Shown: piece by piece, positions 16,679 through 24,511 of the stretch | Numbering within the stretch: position 1 is the stretch's first letter | Layout of the letters: every line of letters begins with the position of its first letter | NCBI GenBank assembly: GCA_002422985.1 | Contig: DITZ01000066.1 | Coordinates: forward strand, 9,500-46,111 | Direction of reading: 5' to 3' | Origin: Sphingomonadales bacterium UBA6171 | Lineage (GTDB): Bacteria > Pseudomonadota > Alphaproteobacteria > Sphingomonadales > Sphingomonadaceae | DNA: 36,612 bases | Position numbers and translations under genes: made by a program | Notes under the pieces: model-generated | The model's input: the letters and a program-made list of their open reading frames with translations, nothing else | What the model was told of the DNA's origin: nothing | Databases searched by the model: none

Positions 16679-16692
16679 GTCAGAAAATTGAC
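16679..16692. promoter_or_regulatory. Possible activator box 1 (FleQ-like palindrome)
   Basis: GTCAGAAAATTGAC matches the Pseudomonas FleQ consensus GTCAATAAATTGAC at 12 of 14 positions and forms the core of a longer perfect inverted repeat GCGTCA-N6-TGACGC (16677-16694). It is centred about 98 bp upstream of the predicted start of the sigma54 transcript, a usual enhancer distance. Confidence 0.6.
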
Positions 16693-16709
16693 GCAGCCGT
16701 CATCCGTCA

Positions 16710-17156
16710 TCAGCCGTCGTCGCCGGGCTTGCCCCGGCCGGATTTCACGCCGGATCGCCGCGCCTTTGATTCCAGCCGCCGCGTTTTGGATCCCATGGTC
16801 GGGCGCGTCGGGCGGCGCGGGCGTGGCGGCACGGCGGCTTCCTTCAACAGTTCCAGCAGCCGGTCGATGGCGTCCTTGCGGTTGGCATCCTGGGTGCGGA
16901 ACCGGTCCGCGCTCAGCACAATCTCGCCGGCCAGCGTCAGCCGCTGGCCGGCCAGCCGTGCCGCCCGCTGTTTCACGGCATCGGGCAGGCTTGGCGCGCC
17001 GGCCAGATCAAAGCGCAGCTGTACGGCGGTGGACACCTTGTTCACATTCTGCCCGCCGGGGCCGGAGGCGCGGATGAAGCGCAGCTCGATGGCACCCGCA
17101 GCAATCCACAGGCCCCGGCCGATGGAAAGGCGATCAGTGTCAGACGGCAGGTTCAT
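16710..17156 (-). CDS. arfB: Alternative ribosome-rescue factor ArfB (peptidyl-tRNA hydrolase)
   Basis: A 148-residue single-domain class I release-factor relative (YaeJ/ICT1 type) that frees stalled ribosomes. The catalytic GGQ is at 34-36 in ASGPGGQNVNKVST, and the C-terminus is a Lys/Arg-rich tail (SKTRRLESKARRSGVKSGRGK) that enters the empty mRNA channel. ATG at 17156 gives the usual length; the frame remains open upstream but reads into the opposite gene. It diverges from the IorB-like gene with 55 bases between starts. Confidence 0.94.
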   Translation of the reverse strand: MNLPSDTDRLSIGRGLWIAAGAIELRFIRASGPGGQNVNKVSTAVQLRFDLAGAPSLPDAVKQRAARLAGQRLTLAGEIVLSADRFRTQDANRKDAIDRLLELLKEAAVPPRPRRPTRPTMGSKTRRLESKARRSGVKSGRGKPGDDG

Positions 17157-17211
17157 CGGCGCGTCATAGCAGCAGTTTTGCAGCCGCGCACGGCATGCTA
17201 GAGGCACGATC

Positions 17212-19482
17212 ATGCCCGACCAGACCCCGCCGCCCGCCCCTGCAAAACGCCGCCTGTCCAGCCGCCGGCAGGTCCTGCCCAGCCACCGGCAGGTTCTGCC
17301 CAGCCGCCGGCAGTTCCTGATCGGCACCGGGGCCGTGCTGGGCGTGGTGGTCGGCTTTGCGCTGTGGCCGCGCAGCTGGCCCAACGCGCGCCAGACCCCG
17401 GATGGCGAGCTGCTGCTGAACGCCTGGATCAGCATCGCGCCGGATGGCAAGGTCAGCGTAGCCGTGCCGCAGGCAGAGATGGGCCAGGGCGTGTTTTCCG
17501 GCTTTGCGCAGATCGTGGCGGACGAGCTGGGCGCGGACTGGCGCATGATGGCGGTGGAGCCGGCGCCCTGGCACCCGGCCTATGCCCATGTCGGGCTGGT
17601 GAATGCCGGCACCGCCGGGCTGCCGGCGCTGCTGCGCGACATCGCCGGCTATCTGGGTGCAACCGCCATCCAGCGCATCAACCTGCATCTGACGGGCGGC
17701 AGCACCTCCATCCGCGGCTATCACGACATCCTGCGCGAGGCCGCCGCCACCGCGCGCACGCTGCTGACCGAGGCGGTCGCGCGCGAATGGGGGGCCGACG
17801 CGGCAGACCTCGACACCAGAGCCGGCTGGGTGACCTACAAGGCCAACCGCATGGCGTTCGCCGATGCCGTGCGGCTGGTGGATGCCGATCGCGCGCCGGG
17901 CAAGGTGACGCTGCGGGACGCCGCCGCCCGCCCGCTGGAGGGCAAGCCGCTGCCGCGCATCGACATTCCGGCCAAAACCGACGGCAGCGCGCGCTATGGC
18001 GGCGATGTGCGGCTGCCGGGCATGGTCTTCGCCGCCATCCGCCACGGGCCGATTGGCGGCAGCCTCGCCAGCGCCAAGGCACCGCCCGGCGTGCAGATGG
18101 TGCGCGGCGCGAACTGGGTGGCCGCCACCGGCATCACCAGCTTTGAAGCACAGCGCGCGGTGGACAGCATCACCGCCGGGTTCCGGCACGGCACGGCAGA
18201 CGGCGCACCGCCAGCCGGCGACTGGATTGCAGAGGCCGTGCAGGCCGCTGCTGCGCCCGGTGATGCCGCCGCGCCCGGTGATGCGCCGGCGCTGAAGGAA
18301 TTGCGCGCGGACTATGCCGTGCCCTTCCTGGCCCATGCCGCGATGGAGCCGATGGTGGCGGTGGCGCGCGTCTCGGCGGATCGGGCGGAAATCTGGGGGC
18401 CAACCCAGTCGCTCACGCTTGCCCACTGGGCGGTGGCAGAGGCGCTGGACCTGGCCGAATCCGCCGTTTCCATCCACCCGACGCTGCTGGGCGGCGGCTT
18501 TGGCCGCAAGGTCGAGGCCGATGCCATGGTGGAGGCCGCGCTCATCGCCAGAGCCGTGGAAAAGCCGGTGCTGCTGCAATGGAGCCGCGCCGAGGATCTG
18601 GGCAGCGACCGGTTCCGCCCGCCCGCCGCCGCCCATATGCGCGCCACGCTGGCCGCAGACGGCAGCATCGCCAACTGGCACAGCCGCATCGCCGTGCCCA
18701 ATGTCGGCGCCAGCTTCCTGTCGCGCACCATGCCGAGGATGGCGGGCAATCCGGCCAGGCCCAGCGATTCCGCCATCGAGGGCGCGGTGGAAATCCCCTA
18801 TGCGGTGGCCGCCTACAGCGCCGAGCATCTGCCCGTCGTGCAGCCGGTGCCGCTGGGCTATTGGCGCTCGGTGGGGCACAGCTTTACCGCCTTTTTCGTC
18901 GAAAGCTTCGTTGACGAGCTGGCCGAGGCCGCCGGTGCGGACCCGCTCGCCTTCCGGCTGAAGCTGCTGGCCAACGCGCCGCGCCATGCGCGCGTGCTGC
19001 GCGAGGCTGCAGCACGCGGCCATTGGGATCAGCCGGTGCCCGCCGGCCGCGGGCGCGGCATCGCGCTGCATGAAAGCTTCGGTTCCATCGTGGCAACCAT
19101 GGTCGAAGCCTCGGTTGCAGAGGGCGAAATCCGCATCCATCGGCTGGCCAGCGCCATCGATTGCGGGCGCGCCATCAACCCGGATTCGGTGAAGGCGCAA
19201 CTGGAAGGCGGCGGCATCATGGGCCTGTCGGCCGCCATCCACGAGGGGCTGACCTTCAAAGACGGTGCCAGCGTTGCGAAGAATTTCGATCTCTATCCGC
19301 TGCTCATGCTGCGCCAGTCGCCCGAAAGCATCGCCAGCGCCATCGTCACATCTGGCGCGGCGCTGGGCGGGGTGGGGGAACCCGGCACGCCGCCGGCGGC
19401 ACCGGCGCTGGCCAATGCGCTCTACGCCGCCACCGGCAGGCGCGCGCGCAGCCTGCCGCTGGGGCCATTCTATGCGGCCTGA
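17212..19482 (+). CDS. IorB-like molybdopterin-binding oxidoreductase subunit, Tat-exported
   Basis: A 756-residue large subunit of the xanthine oxidase family, closest in layout to isoquinoline 1-oxidoreductase beta subunit (IorB) and membrane-side aldehyde dehydrogenases. The N-terminus has a twin-arginine signal, SRRQFLIGTG at 31-40 followed by a hydrophobic stretch, so it is probably exported folded. Cofactor-binding signatures are MGQG (90-93), GGGFGR (427-432) and the C-terminal GVGE (720-723), whose Glu is the catalytic base in the family. ATG at 17212 follows GAGG with seven bases of spacing. The [2Fe-2S] partner subunit and cytochrome normally encoded beside it are absent here. The Tat region contains three 21-bp repeats, and an 18-bp duplication (APGDAA) occurs near residue 350. 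The end overlaps hemH by 11 bases. Confidence 0.88.
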   Translation: MPDQTPPPAPAKRRLSSRRQVLPSHRQVLPSRRQFLIGTGAVLGVVVGFALWPRSWPNARQTPDGELLLNAWISIAPDGKVSVAVPQAEMGQGVFSGFAQIVADELGADWRMMAVEPAPWHPAYAHVGLVNAGTAGLPALLRDIAGYLGATAIQRINLHLTGGSTSIRGYHDILREAAATARTLLTEAVAREWGADAADLDTRAGWVTYKANRMAFADAVRLVDADRAPGKVTLRDAAARPLEGKPLPRIDIPAKTDGSARYGGDVRLPGMVFAAIRHGPIGGSLASAKAPPGVQMVRGANWVAATGITSFEAQRAVDSITAGFRHGTADGAPPAGDWIAEAVQAAAAPGDAAAPGDAPALKELRADYAVPFLAHAAMEPMVAVARVSADRAEIWGPTQSLTLAHWAVAEALDLAESAVSIHPTLLGGGFGRKVEADAMVEAALIARAVEKPVLLQWSRAEDLGSDRFRPPAAAHMRATLAADGSIANWHSRIAVPNVGASFLSRTMPRMAGNPARPSDSAIEGAVEIPYAVAAYSAEHLPVVQPVPLGYWRSVGHSFTAFFVESFVDELAEAAGADPLAFRLKLLANAPRHARVLREAAARGHWDQPVPAGRGRGIALHESFGSIVATMVEASVAEGEIRIHRLASAIDCGRAINPDSVKAQLEGGGIMGLSAAIHEGLTFKDGASVAKNFDLYPLLMLRQSPESIASAIVTSGAALGGVGEPGTPPAAPALANALYAATGRRARSLPLGPFYAA
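17259..17321 (+). repeat. 21-bp tandem repeat in the Tat signal region
   Basis: Three 21-bp units (17259, 17280, 17301) encode SRRQVLP, SHRQVLP and SRRQFLI, so the twin-arginine segment itself has been duplicated. Only the last copy is followed by the hydrophobic region and fits a functional Tat signal. Confidence 0.8.
18253..18284 (+). repeat. 18-bp direct duplication in the IorB-like gene
   Basis: The 14-mer GCGCCCGGTGATGC occurs twice 18 bp apart and encodes APGDAAAPGDA in a surface linker of the protein. Confidence 0.7.
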
Positions 19483-20485
19483 AGACCATCCGGCGGCACC
19501 TGCCGGCAAGGTCGCCATTCTGCTCATCAACCTCGGCTCGCCGGATGAACCGACGCCGGGCGCGGTGCGGCGATATCTGGCGCAATTCCTGTCAGACCGG
19601 CGCGTGGTGGAGATTCCGGCGCTGCTGTGGAAGCCCATTCTGTATGGCGCGATCCTCACCACCCGGCCAAAAGCCTCCGCCGCCAATTATGCGAAAGTGT
19701 GGGATCGCGCGGCGAACGACAGCCCCTTGCGCGTCAACACCCGCGAACAGGCGAAACAGTTGGAGCCGCTGCTGGGCGTGCGGGTCGATTTCGCCATGCG
19801 CTATGGTAATCCCGCCATTGCCGACCGGCTGGCGGCGCTGAAGGCGGAGGGTTTTGACCGCATCCTTCTGGCCCCGCTCTATCCGCAATATAGCTCGGCC
19901 ACCACCGGCACGGCGTTGCAGGCGGCTTTCGATGCGCTGGCCGCGATGCGCTGGATGCCGGCCATCGCCACACTGCCGCCCTATCACGATCATCCCGCCT
20001 ATATTGCCGCGCTGGCCGCATCGGTTCGCGCGCAGCTGTCGGGCCTCGACCATCAGCCCGAACGCATCCTGCTCAGCTTCCACGGCATGCCGCGCCGCAC
20101 GCTGGACCTGGGCGATCCCTATTATTGCCACTGCCGCAAAACCGCCCGGCTGCTGCGCGCGGCGCTGGGCATGGATGATCTGTCCATGCCGCTCGCCTTC
20201 CAGTCCCGCTTTGGCCGGGCGGCTTGGCTGCAACCCTATACCGAACCGCTGCTCAGACAACTGGCGGCCGATGGCGTGCGGCGGGTGGCCGTGCTGATGC
20301 CCGGCTTTTCCGCTGATTGCGTGGAGACGCTGGAGGAGATTGCGCTGGAAGCGCGCCACAGCTTTCTCAGCGCCGGCGGCACGCATTTCACGGCTTTGTC
20401 ATGTTTGAACGCCACGCAACCGGGCATGGCGATGCTGGCAAGAATCACCGGCGATATGCTTGCAGCATGGCGGCTGCCCGGCTAG
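19472..20485 (+). CDS. hemH: Ferrochelatase
   Basis: Inserts Fe2+ into protoporphyrin IX, the last step of protoheme synthesis. The 337 residues from ATG at 19472 have the family opening VAILLINLGSPDEPTPGAV, LAPLYPQYSSATTG, and the metal-site residues His204 (LSFHGMPRR) and Glu285 (CVETLEEI). GDPYYCHCRKTA is also typical of bacterial ferrochelatases. The start lies inside the 3' end of the IorB-like gene, indicating translational coupling, although the frame is open further upstream. Confidence 0.96.
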   Translation: MRPEDHPAAPAGKVAILLINLGSPDEPTPGAVRRYLAQFLSDRRVVEIPALLWKPILYGAILTTRPKASAANYAKVWDRAANDSPLRVNTREQAKQLEPLLGVRVDFAMRYGNPAIADRLAALKAEGFDRILLAPLYPQYSSATTGTALQAAFDALAAMRWMPAIATLPPYHDHPAYIAALAASVRAQLSGLDHQPERILLSFHGMPRRTLDLGDPYYCHCRKTARLLRAALGMDDLSMPLAFQSRFGRAAWLQPYTEPLLRQLAADGVRRVAVLMPGFSADCVETLEEIALEARHSFLSAGGTHFTALSCLNATQPGMAMLARITGDMLAAWRLPG

Positions 20486-20516
20486 CGTCTCCAAGGGATT
20501 GTAAGAGGATATTTTC

Positions 20517-21239
20517 ATGGGACGGGTTGCAATCGTGACGGGCGGGACGCGCGGCATAGGGGAGGCCGTCTGCCTTGCGCTGAAAAAAGCCGGTGTCAGC
20601 GTTGCGGCCAATTATGTCGGCAGCGATGATCGGGCCAAGGCCTTCACTGCGGCCACCGGCATCCCGGCGTTCAAATGGAATGTCGCCGATCCGCTGGCGA
20701 CCGACGAAGGCGTGAAGGCCGTGGAGGCGGCGCTTGGGCCGGTGGATATCGTCGTCAACAACGCGGGCATCACGCGGGACGGCACGCTGCTGAAAATGAC
20801 CTTCGCGGCCTGGAAAGAGGTGATCGACGTCAATCTGGGCGGCTGCTTCAACATGGCGAAGTCCACCTTCCCCGGCATGCGCCAGCGCGGCTGGGGCCGG
20901 ATCGTCAACATCGGTTCCATCAACGGCCAGGCCGGCCAATATGGGCAGGTCAATTATGCCGCCGCCAAATCGGGCATCCATGGCTTCACCAAGGCGCTGG
21001 CGCAGGAAGGCGCGAAATTCGGCGTGACGGTCAACGCCATCGCGCCCGGCTATATCGACACCGACATGGTCGCAGCGGTGCCGGCCGATGTGCTGGAAAA
21101 GATTGTCGCCAAAATCCCGGTCGGCCGGCTGGGTCAGGCGAGCGAGATCGCGCGCGGCGTGACCTTCCTGGCCTCGGAAGAGGGCGGCTTCATTACCGGC
21201 AGCACGCTGAGCATCAATGGCGGGCAGCATATGTATTGA
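20517..21239 (+). CDS. phaB: Acetoacetyl-CoA reductase
   Basis: A 240-residue short-chain dehydrogenase that reduces acetoacetyl-CoA to (R)-3-hydroxybutyryl-CoA with NADPH for polyhydroxyalkanoate synthesis. The nucleotide motif TGGTRGIG is at 8-15, NNAG at 81-84, and the catalytic Ser134, Tyr147 and Lys151 lie in NIGSINGQAGQYGQVNYAAAKSG-type sequence that closely resembles known PhaB. AGAGGA precedes the ATG. No other pha gene is present in the window. FabG is the main alternative, but the SINGQ/GQ-N pattern favours PhaB. Confidence 0.92.
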   Translation: MGRVAIVTGGTRGIGEAVCLALKKAGVSVAANYVGSDDRAKAFTAATGIPAFKWNVADPLATDEGVKAVEAALGPVDIVVNNAGITRDGTLLKMTFAAWKEVIDVNLGGCFNMAKSTFPGMRQRGWGRIVNIGSINGQAGQYGQVNYAAAKSGIHGFTKALAQEGAKFGVTVNAIAPGYIDTDMVAAVPADVLEKIVAKIPVGRLGQASEIARGVTFLASEEGGFITGSTLSINGGQHMY

Positions 21240-21278
21240 TGGGGGTGGGGGTTCGATATCAATGCGCCACTGTCCGCA

Positions 21279-21479
21279 ATGCTGAAAAAACGCTCCTTCT
21301 CCATCCAGGGCCATCGCACCTCCATCGCGCTGGAGCCGGAATATTGGGCGGCGTTCGACGCGGCGGTCGCCGCCCGCGCCACCACGCCCACGGCGCTCAT
21401 CACCGCCATTGACGAAGCGCGCACGACGCCGCTCGCCAGCGCCATCCGCGTCTGGCTGCTAAACGAGGCCCGCGGCTAA
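21279..21479 (+). CDS. Ribbon-helix-helix domain protein
   Basis: A 66-residue protein with the layout of the RHH_4 family: the strand KRSFSIQGHRTSIALEPEYW, then a helix (AAFDAAVAARATTPTALITAID) and a short C-terminal helix (PLASAIRVWLLNEA). Such proteins are probably small DNA-binding regulators, but no target is known. It lies 39 bases after phaB on the same strand and overlaps the 3' end of the opposite tauE-type gene by 21 bases. Confidence 0.85.
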   Translation: MLKKRSFSIQGHRTSIALEPEYWAAFDAAVAARATTPTALITAIDEARTTPLASAIRVWLLNEARG

Positions 21480-22217
21480 AGGCGCCAGCAGCTTCCAGGC
21501 GGCCACCAGCTCCACGGCCCCCAGCGCCATCACAATGCCCTGCGGCGGCAGACGCTTTGCCCCCAGCCAGGTGCCGAGCAAGCCACCCCCCACCACGGCC
21601 AGCGCCCACCAGGGCAGTTCCGGCGGCAGCGCGCCGATGGAGGAGAGATTGCCCGCCAGACCGGATGCCGACACCAGCAGGATGAAGGGTGCCACCGTGC
21701 CGGATGTGGTGCGCGGACTGGCCCAGCCCAGAAACAGGAGGATGGGCGACAGGAAAATCCCGCCGCCCACGCCAACCGCGCCGGACAACAGCCCCACGCA
21801 CAGCCCCACCAGCAGGCCCGCCGCAACAACCGGCCGCTTCACCACGCCCAGCGCGCGGATGGGTTTGGGCCACAGCAGGCGCAGGGCGGAAAACAGCAGC
21901 ACCGCCCCCAGCAGCGGCTTGTACACATCGGCCGGCACATGGATGCCGCCGGCAAAGGCCGCCGCCGGCACGGCGGTCAGCGCGAACGGCCAGAACAGCG
22001 GCCAGTCGAACAGCCCGCTTTTCCAATAGCGCCAGGTGGCGATCGACGAGACGATGATGTTGAGCACCAGCGCCGTTGGCCGCATCACTTCCGGCGGCAA
22101 GGCAAACAGCGCCATGATGGCGAGATAGGCCGACGCGCCGGCATGGCCGACCGACGAATAAAGCGCGGCGGCGACGAACATCAGCCCGGCGATCAGCGCG
22201 ATGGTCGCCGGCTCCAT
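21459..22217 (-). CDS. TauE/SafE (TSUP) family permease
   Basis: A 252-residue inner-membrane protein with eight or so helices. The tandem halves carry family signatures SVGHAGASAYLAIMAL near the start and SGAVGVGGGIFLSPILL after the centre. The family exports sulfite, sulfoacetate or related anions; the substrate here cannot be told. The ATG at 22217 overlaps the nudix stop (TGATG), whereas the open frame upstream only shadows that gene. The two genes form an operon. Confidence 0.9.
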   Translation of the reverse strand: MEPATIALIAGLMFVAAALYSSVGHAGASAYLAIMALFALPPEVMRPTALVLNIIVSSIATWRYWKSGLFDWPLFWPFALTAVPAAAFAGGIHVPADVYKPLLGAVLLFSALRLLWPKPIRALGVVKRPVVAAGLLVGLCVGLLSGAVGVGGGIFLSPILLFLGWASPRTTSGTVAPFILLVSASGLAGNLSSIGALPPELPWWALAVVGGGLLGTWLGAKRLPPQGIVMALGAVELVAAWKLLAPLAAGLV

Positions 22218-22741
22218 CAGACCAGCCCCAGCCCGATCAGCAGCCGGGTGTCGATCATGCAGCCGCGGGCGCGCGCGGCCGCCAGAAAGGCCGCCAGCCC
22301 ATCGAGCGGCACGACATGCGGCGTGATGCCCTCGCCGTCCACGCCACCGCCCGGCCCGGTGCGCGCAAGCCCGGTGGCGCGATAGAAATGAAAGGTCTCC
22401 CCCACCATGCCGGGGGAGGAGGCGAATTCGCCGAATGCCTCCCAATGGCTGGCTTCAAAGCCGGTTTCCTCGTGCAGCTCCCGCTTCGCGCTGTCGAACG
22501 GCTCTTCGCCTGGCAGAGAATCGCCCACCAGCCCGGCGGGCAGCTCGATGCAGGCGCGGCCCAGCGGCGCGCGGAACTGCTCCACCAGCACGATTTCCCG
22601 CGCGTCGGTCAGCGCCAGGATGACGGCGGCCTGCACGCCGCGCGCGCGGCGCACATATTCCCAGCGTCCGGCCGAACCATAAGGCACGACATGGACTTCC
22701 AGAAACTGCCCCTGCCACAGCGGGACACCGGCTTGGTTCAT
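22217..22741 (-). CDS. Nudix hydrolase (ADP-ribose pyrophosphatase type)
   Basis: A 174-residue enzyme with a complete Nudix box at 73-95 (G-x5-E-x7-REL-x-EETGF). The preceding VLVEQFRAPLGRACIELPAG is characteristic of ADP-sugar pyrophosphatases that cleave ADP-ribose to AMP and ribose 5-phosphate. AGGAG lies in front of the ATG at 22741. It is translationally coupled with the downstream permease. The exact substrate is inferred. Confidence 0.92.
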   Translation of the reverse strand: MNQAGVPLWQGQFLEVHVVPYGSAGRWEYVRRARGVQAAVILALTDAREIVLVEQFRAPLGRACIELPAGLVGDSLPGEEPFDSAKRELHEETGFEASHWEAFGEFASSPGMVGETFHFYRATGLARTGPGGGVDGEGITPHVVPLDGLAAFLAAARARGCMIDTRLLIGLGLV

Positions 22742-22986
22742 CGCCTCTCCTGTTCAGCCGCGCGGTGCAAGGGGCCTGAAAGCCCCTTGGCGGCTGGTGT
22801 TGCTGTAAAGCCGCCGCCCTGCCGCGGCAACTGCCGGCCGATGGCCAATATGCCCTCATGCAGGGCGGGCGGCGGAACATGGCCGGCGCGCCGAGAATTG
22901 CGCCGATCATCGCGCATCGCCCGCACTGCCTGTTCCCCATGATATGCCCGGTAAAAATCATCGCACTCTGCCGCTGATTGTAAGCC
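22742..22986. other. Intergenic region without a convincing gene
   Basis: This 245-base stretch separates hemN from the nudix gene (same strand). It contains a hairpin CAAGGGGC-CTGAAA-GCCCCTTG at 22768-22789, which may end the hemN transcript although no T-run follows. Short open frames are present but lack a plausible start site or recognisable sequence. Confidence 0.5.
22768..22789 (-). terminator. Hairpin downstream of hemN
   Basis: Eight-base perfect arms CAAGGGGC/GCCCCTTG with a six-base loop. It is placed between hemN and the nudix gene, but neither strand has a T-tract after the stem, so an intrinsic terminator is uncertain. Confidence 0.35.
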
Positions 22987-24306
22987 TCACACCGGCGCGC
23001 TGAACCCCGCCATGGCCCCGGTGCGATACCGGTCAAAGCAGGCGGCAATCGCGCGGGCATAGGGCAGCGCGTCCGCCGTCAGGCGCAGCCGGTCCGCCGC
23101 CAGCACGGCCAGCCCGGCGTCGGTGAAGGGCTTCAGCCGCGATTCCAGCCCGTCAAACGGCAGGCCCGTCAGGTCCGCAGGGCGCCCGCACAGAATATCC
23201 CCGATTACCAGCCCGCGTTCCCGATCCTCCGCGTCGCGGCGCACGCCCTGCATGGCCGCCAGCCCGCCCGCCTCCAGCCGGGCGCGATAGAGGCCGGACG
23301 CGCGCTCATTCTGCACGATCAGATGATCAAACAGGCTGATGCTGCTCGCCCCCAGCCCGATGAGCGCATCGGCATTATCATCGGTAAAGCCCTGGAAATT
23401 CCGCCGCAGCCGCCCGGCCCGCATCGCCACCGCCAGCGCATCCTCCGGCAGCGCGAAATGATCGAAGCCAATGGCCATATAGCCCGCCGCCAGCAGCGCC
23501 TGATGCCCCTGCTGCGCCATGTCGAACCGGGCCTGCTGCCCCGGCAGCGCGGCGGCCTCCAGGCGGCGCTGGCGCGCAATCCGATCCGGCACATGGGCAT
23601 AGCCGAACAGCGCCACCCGGTCCGGCCGCATCGCAATCGCCGCCTGCACGCTGTCCTCCAGCGCCGCCATGGTCTGGCCGGGCAGCCCATATATCAGATC
23701 AAAGTTGAGCGACCGCACGCCCGCGCCGCGCAGCAGCGCCACCGATTGCGCGATGCTCTCCGCCGGCTGCACCCGGCCGATGCGCTGCTGGATGCCGCTG
23801 TCCAGCGTCTGCACGCCCAGACTGGCGCGCGTCACCCCCAGCTTGCCCAGCACGGCGGCCCATGACGCATCCAGCCCGCGCGGGTCCAGCTCCACGGAGA
23901 TTTCCGCATTGGCCGCGGAAAAGGCCGTCAGCAGCCGGTCCACCAGCCGCACAAAGGCAATCGGGCTGATCGCATTGGGGCTGCCACCCCCGAATGCGAT
24001 GCGCCCCACCCGCACCCGGCCGGAAACCCGCGCGGCCACCGCGTCAATCTCGCGCTCCAGCGCGGCCAGATAGGTTTCGAGCCGGCGCCGGCTGTTCGCG
24101 CGCTCGGTATTGCAGCCGCAATACCAGCAGATATCGCGGCAGAAGGGGATGTGCACATAAAGCGACACCAAGGCGCCCGCCGGCAGCCCGTCCAGCGCCG
24201 CCGCCAGATCGGCTGCCCCCACATCGGCGCGAAACTCCGCCGCCGTCGGGTAGCTGGTGTAGCGCGGCACGGGCCGGTTCAGCAGATGCGGAAAATAGGG
24301 CCACAT
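22987..24306 (-). CDS. hemN: Oxygen-independent coproporphyrinogen III oxidase
   Basis: A radical SAM enzyme that decarboxylates coproporphyrinogen III to protoporphyrinogen IX without oxygen. The 439-residue length and opening RPVPRYTSYPTA are typical of true HemN. The 4Fe-4S cluster motif C-x3-C-x2-C is at Cys56, Cys60 and Cys63 (FCRDICWYCGCN), followed by IAFGGGSPN. The ATG at 24306 has GGAGGG five bases upstream, better than the ATG at 24318. Four tandem FNR boxes lie 36-126 bases upstream, so induction under low oxygen is expected. It complements hemH, encoded 2.5 kb away on the other strand. Confidence 0.95.
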   Translation of the reverse strand: MWPYFPHLLNRPVPRYTSYPTAAEFRADVGAADLAAALDGLPAGALVSLYVHIPFCRDICWYCGCNTERANSRRRLETYLAALEREIDAVAARVSGRVRVGRIAFGGGSPNAISPIAFVRLVDRLLTAFSAANAEISVELDPRGLDASWAAVLGKLGVTRASLGVQTLDSGIQQRIGRVQPAESIAQSVALLRGAGVRSLNFDLIYGLPGQTMAALEDSVQAAIAMRPDRVALFGYAHVPDRIARQRRLEAAALPGQQARFDMAQQGHQALLAAGYMAIGFDHFALPEDALAVAMRAGRLRRNFQGFTDDNADALIGLGASSISLFDHLIVQNERASGLYRARLEAGGLAAMQGVRRDAEDRERGLVIGDILCGRPADLTGLPFDGLESRLKPFTDAGLAVLAADRLRLTADALPYARAIAACFDRYRTGAMAGFSAPV

Positions 24307-24310
24307 GCCG

Positions 24311-24316
24311 CCCTCC
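24311..24316 (-). promoter_or_regulatory. Ribosome binding site that decides the hemN start
   Basis: GGAGGG on the minus strand sits four to five bases before the ATG at 24306. Because it overlaps the first codons that would follow the ATG at 24318, it supports the shorter protein. Confidence 0.7.
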
Positions 24317-24341
24317 ATGCGCCGCCTGCCGTTCGGCGTCG

Positions 24342-24355
24342 TTGACGAAGGTCAA
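24342..24355 (-). promoter_or_regulatory. FNR box nearest hemN
   Basis: TTGACGAAGGTCAA is centred 42 bases upstream of the hemN start codon. The second box (24368-24381) is better placed to sit near -41.5 of a promoter with a leader. Which box activates hemN cannot be decided from sequence. Confidence 0.75.
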
Positions 24356-24418
24356 CATCTGCCCCCGTTGACGAAGGTCAACATCTGCCCCCGTTGACGA
24401 AAGTCAACATCTGCCCCG

Positions 24419-24432
24419 TTGACGAAGGTCAA
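24419..24432 (+). promoter_or_regulatory. FNR box nearest ompW
   Basis: TTGACGAAGGTCAA is centred about 86 bases upstream of the ompW start codon. A class II arrangement (-41.5) would put the transcript start near 24467 with a 45-base leader. E. coli ompW is a known FNR target, which fits. Confidence 0.72.
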
Positions 24433-24511
24433 CATCTGACTTGCCCGCCATCAAGGACGTTCCGCCGCAACTGGCGCAACAGGCCGCCATCGACAGCACA
24501 GAGGAACCGCC

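Larger units (their letters stand above)
24341..24440. repeat. Four tandem 26-bp repeats, each holding an FNR box
   Basis: Units begin at 24341, 24367, 24393 and 24418 (steps of 26, 26 and 25 bp). Each has the palindrome GTTGAC-GAAG-GTCAAC (third copy GAAA in the centre) followed by CATCTG and a C-run. The palindromes match TTGAY-N4-RTCAA. Box positions are 24342-24355, 24368-24381, 24394-24407 and 24419-24432. The array lies between the divergent genes hemN and ompW. Confidence 0.9.

Noticed and set aside
22738..22926. Small minus-strand frame between hemN and the nudix gene
   Set aside because: No recognisable sequence or convincing ribosome site, and it spans the hairpin at 22768-22789.
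24341..24440. Tandem units considered as a CRISPR array
   Set aside because: The units are contiguous with constant filler rather than variable spacers, and they contain short palindromes matching FNR sites.
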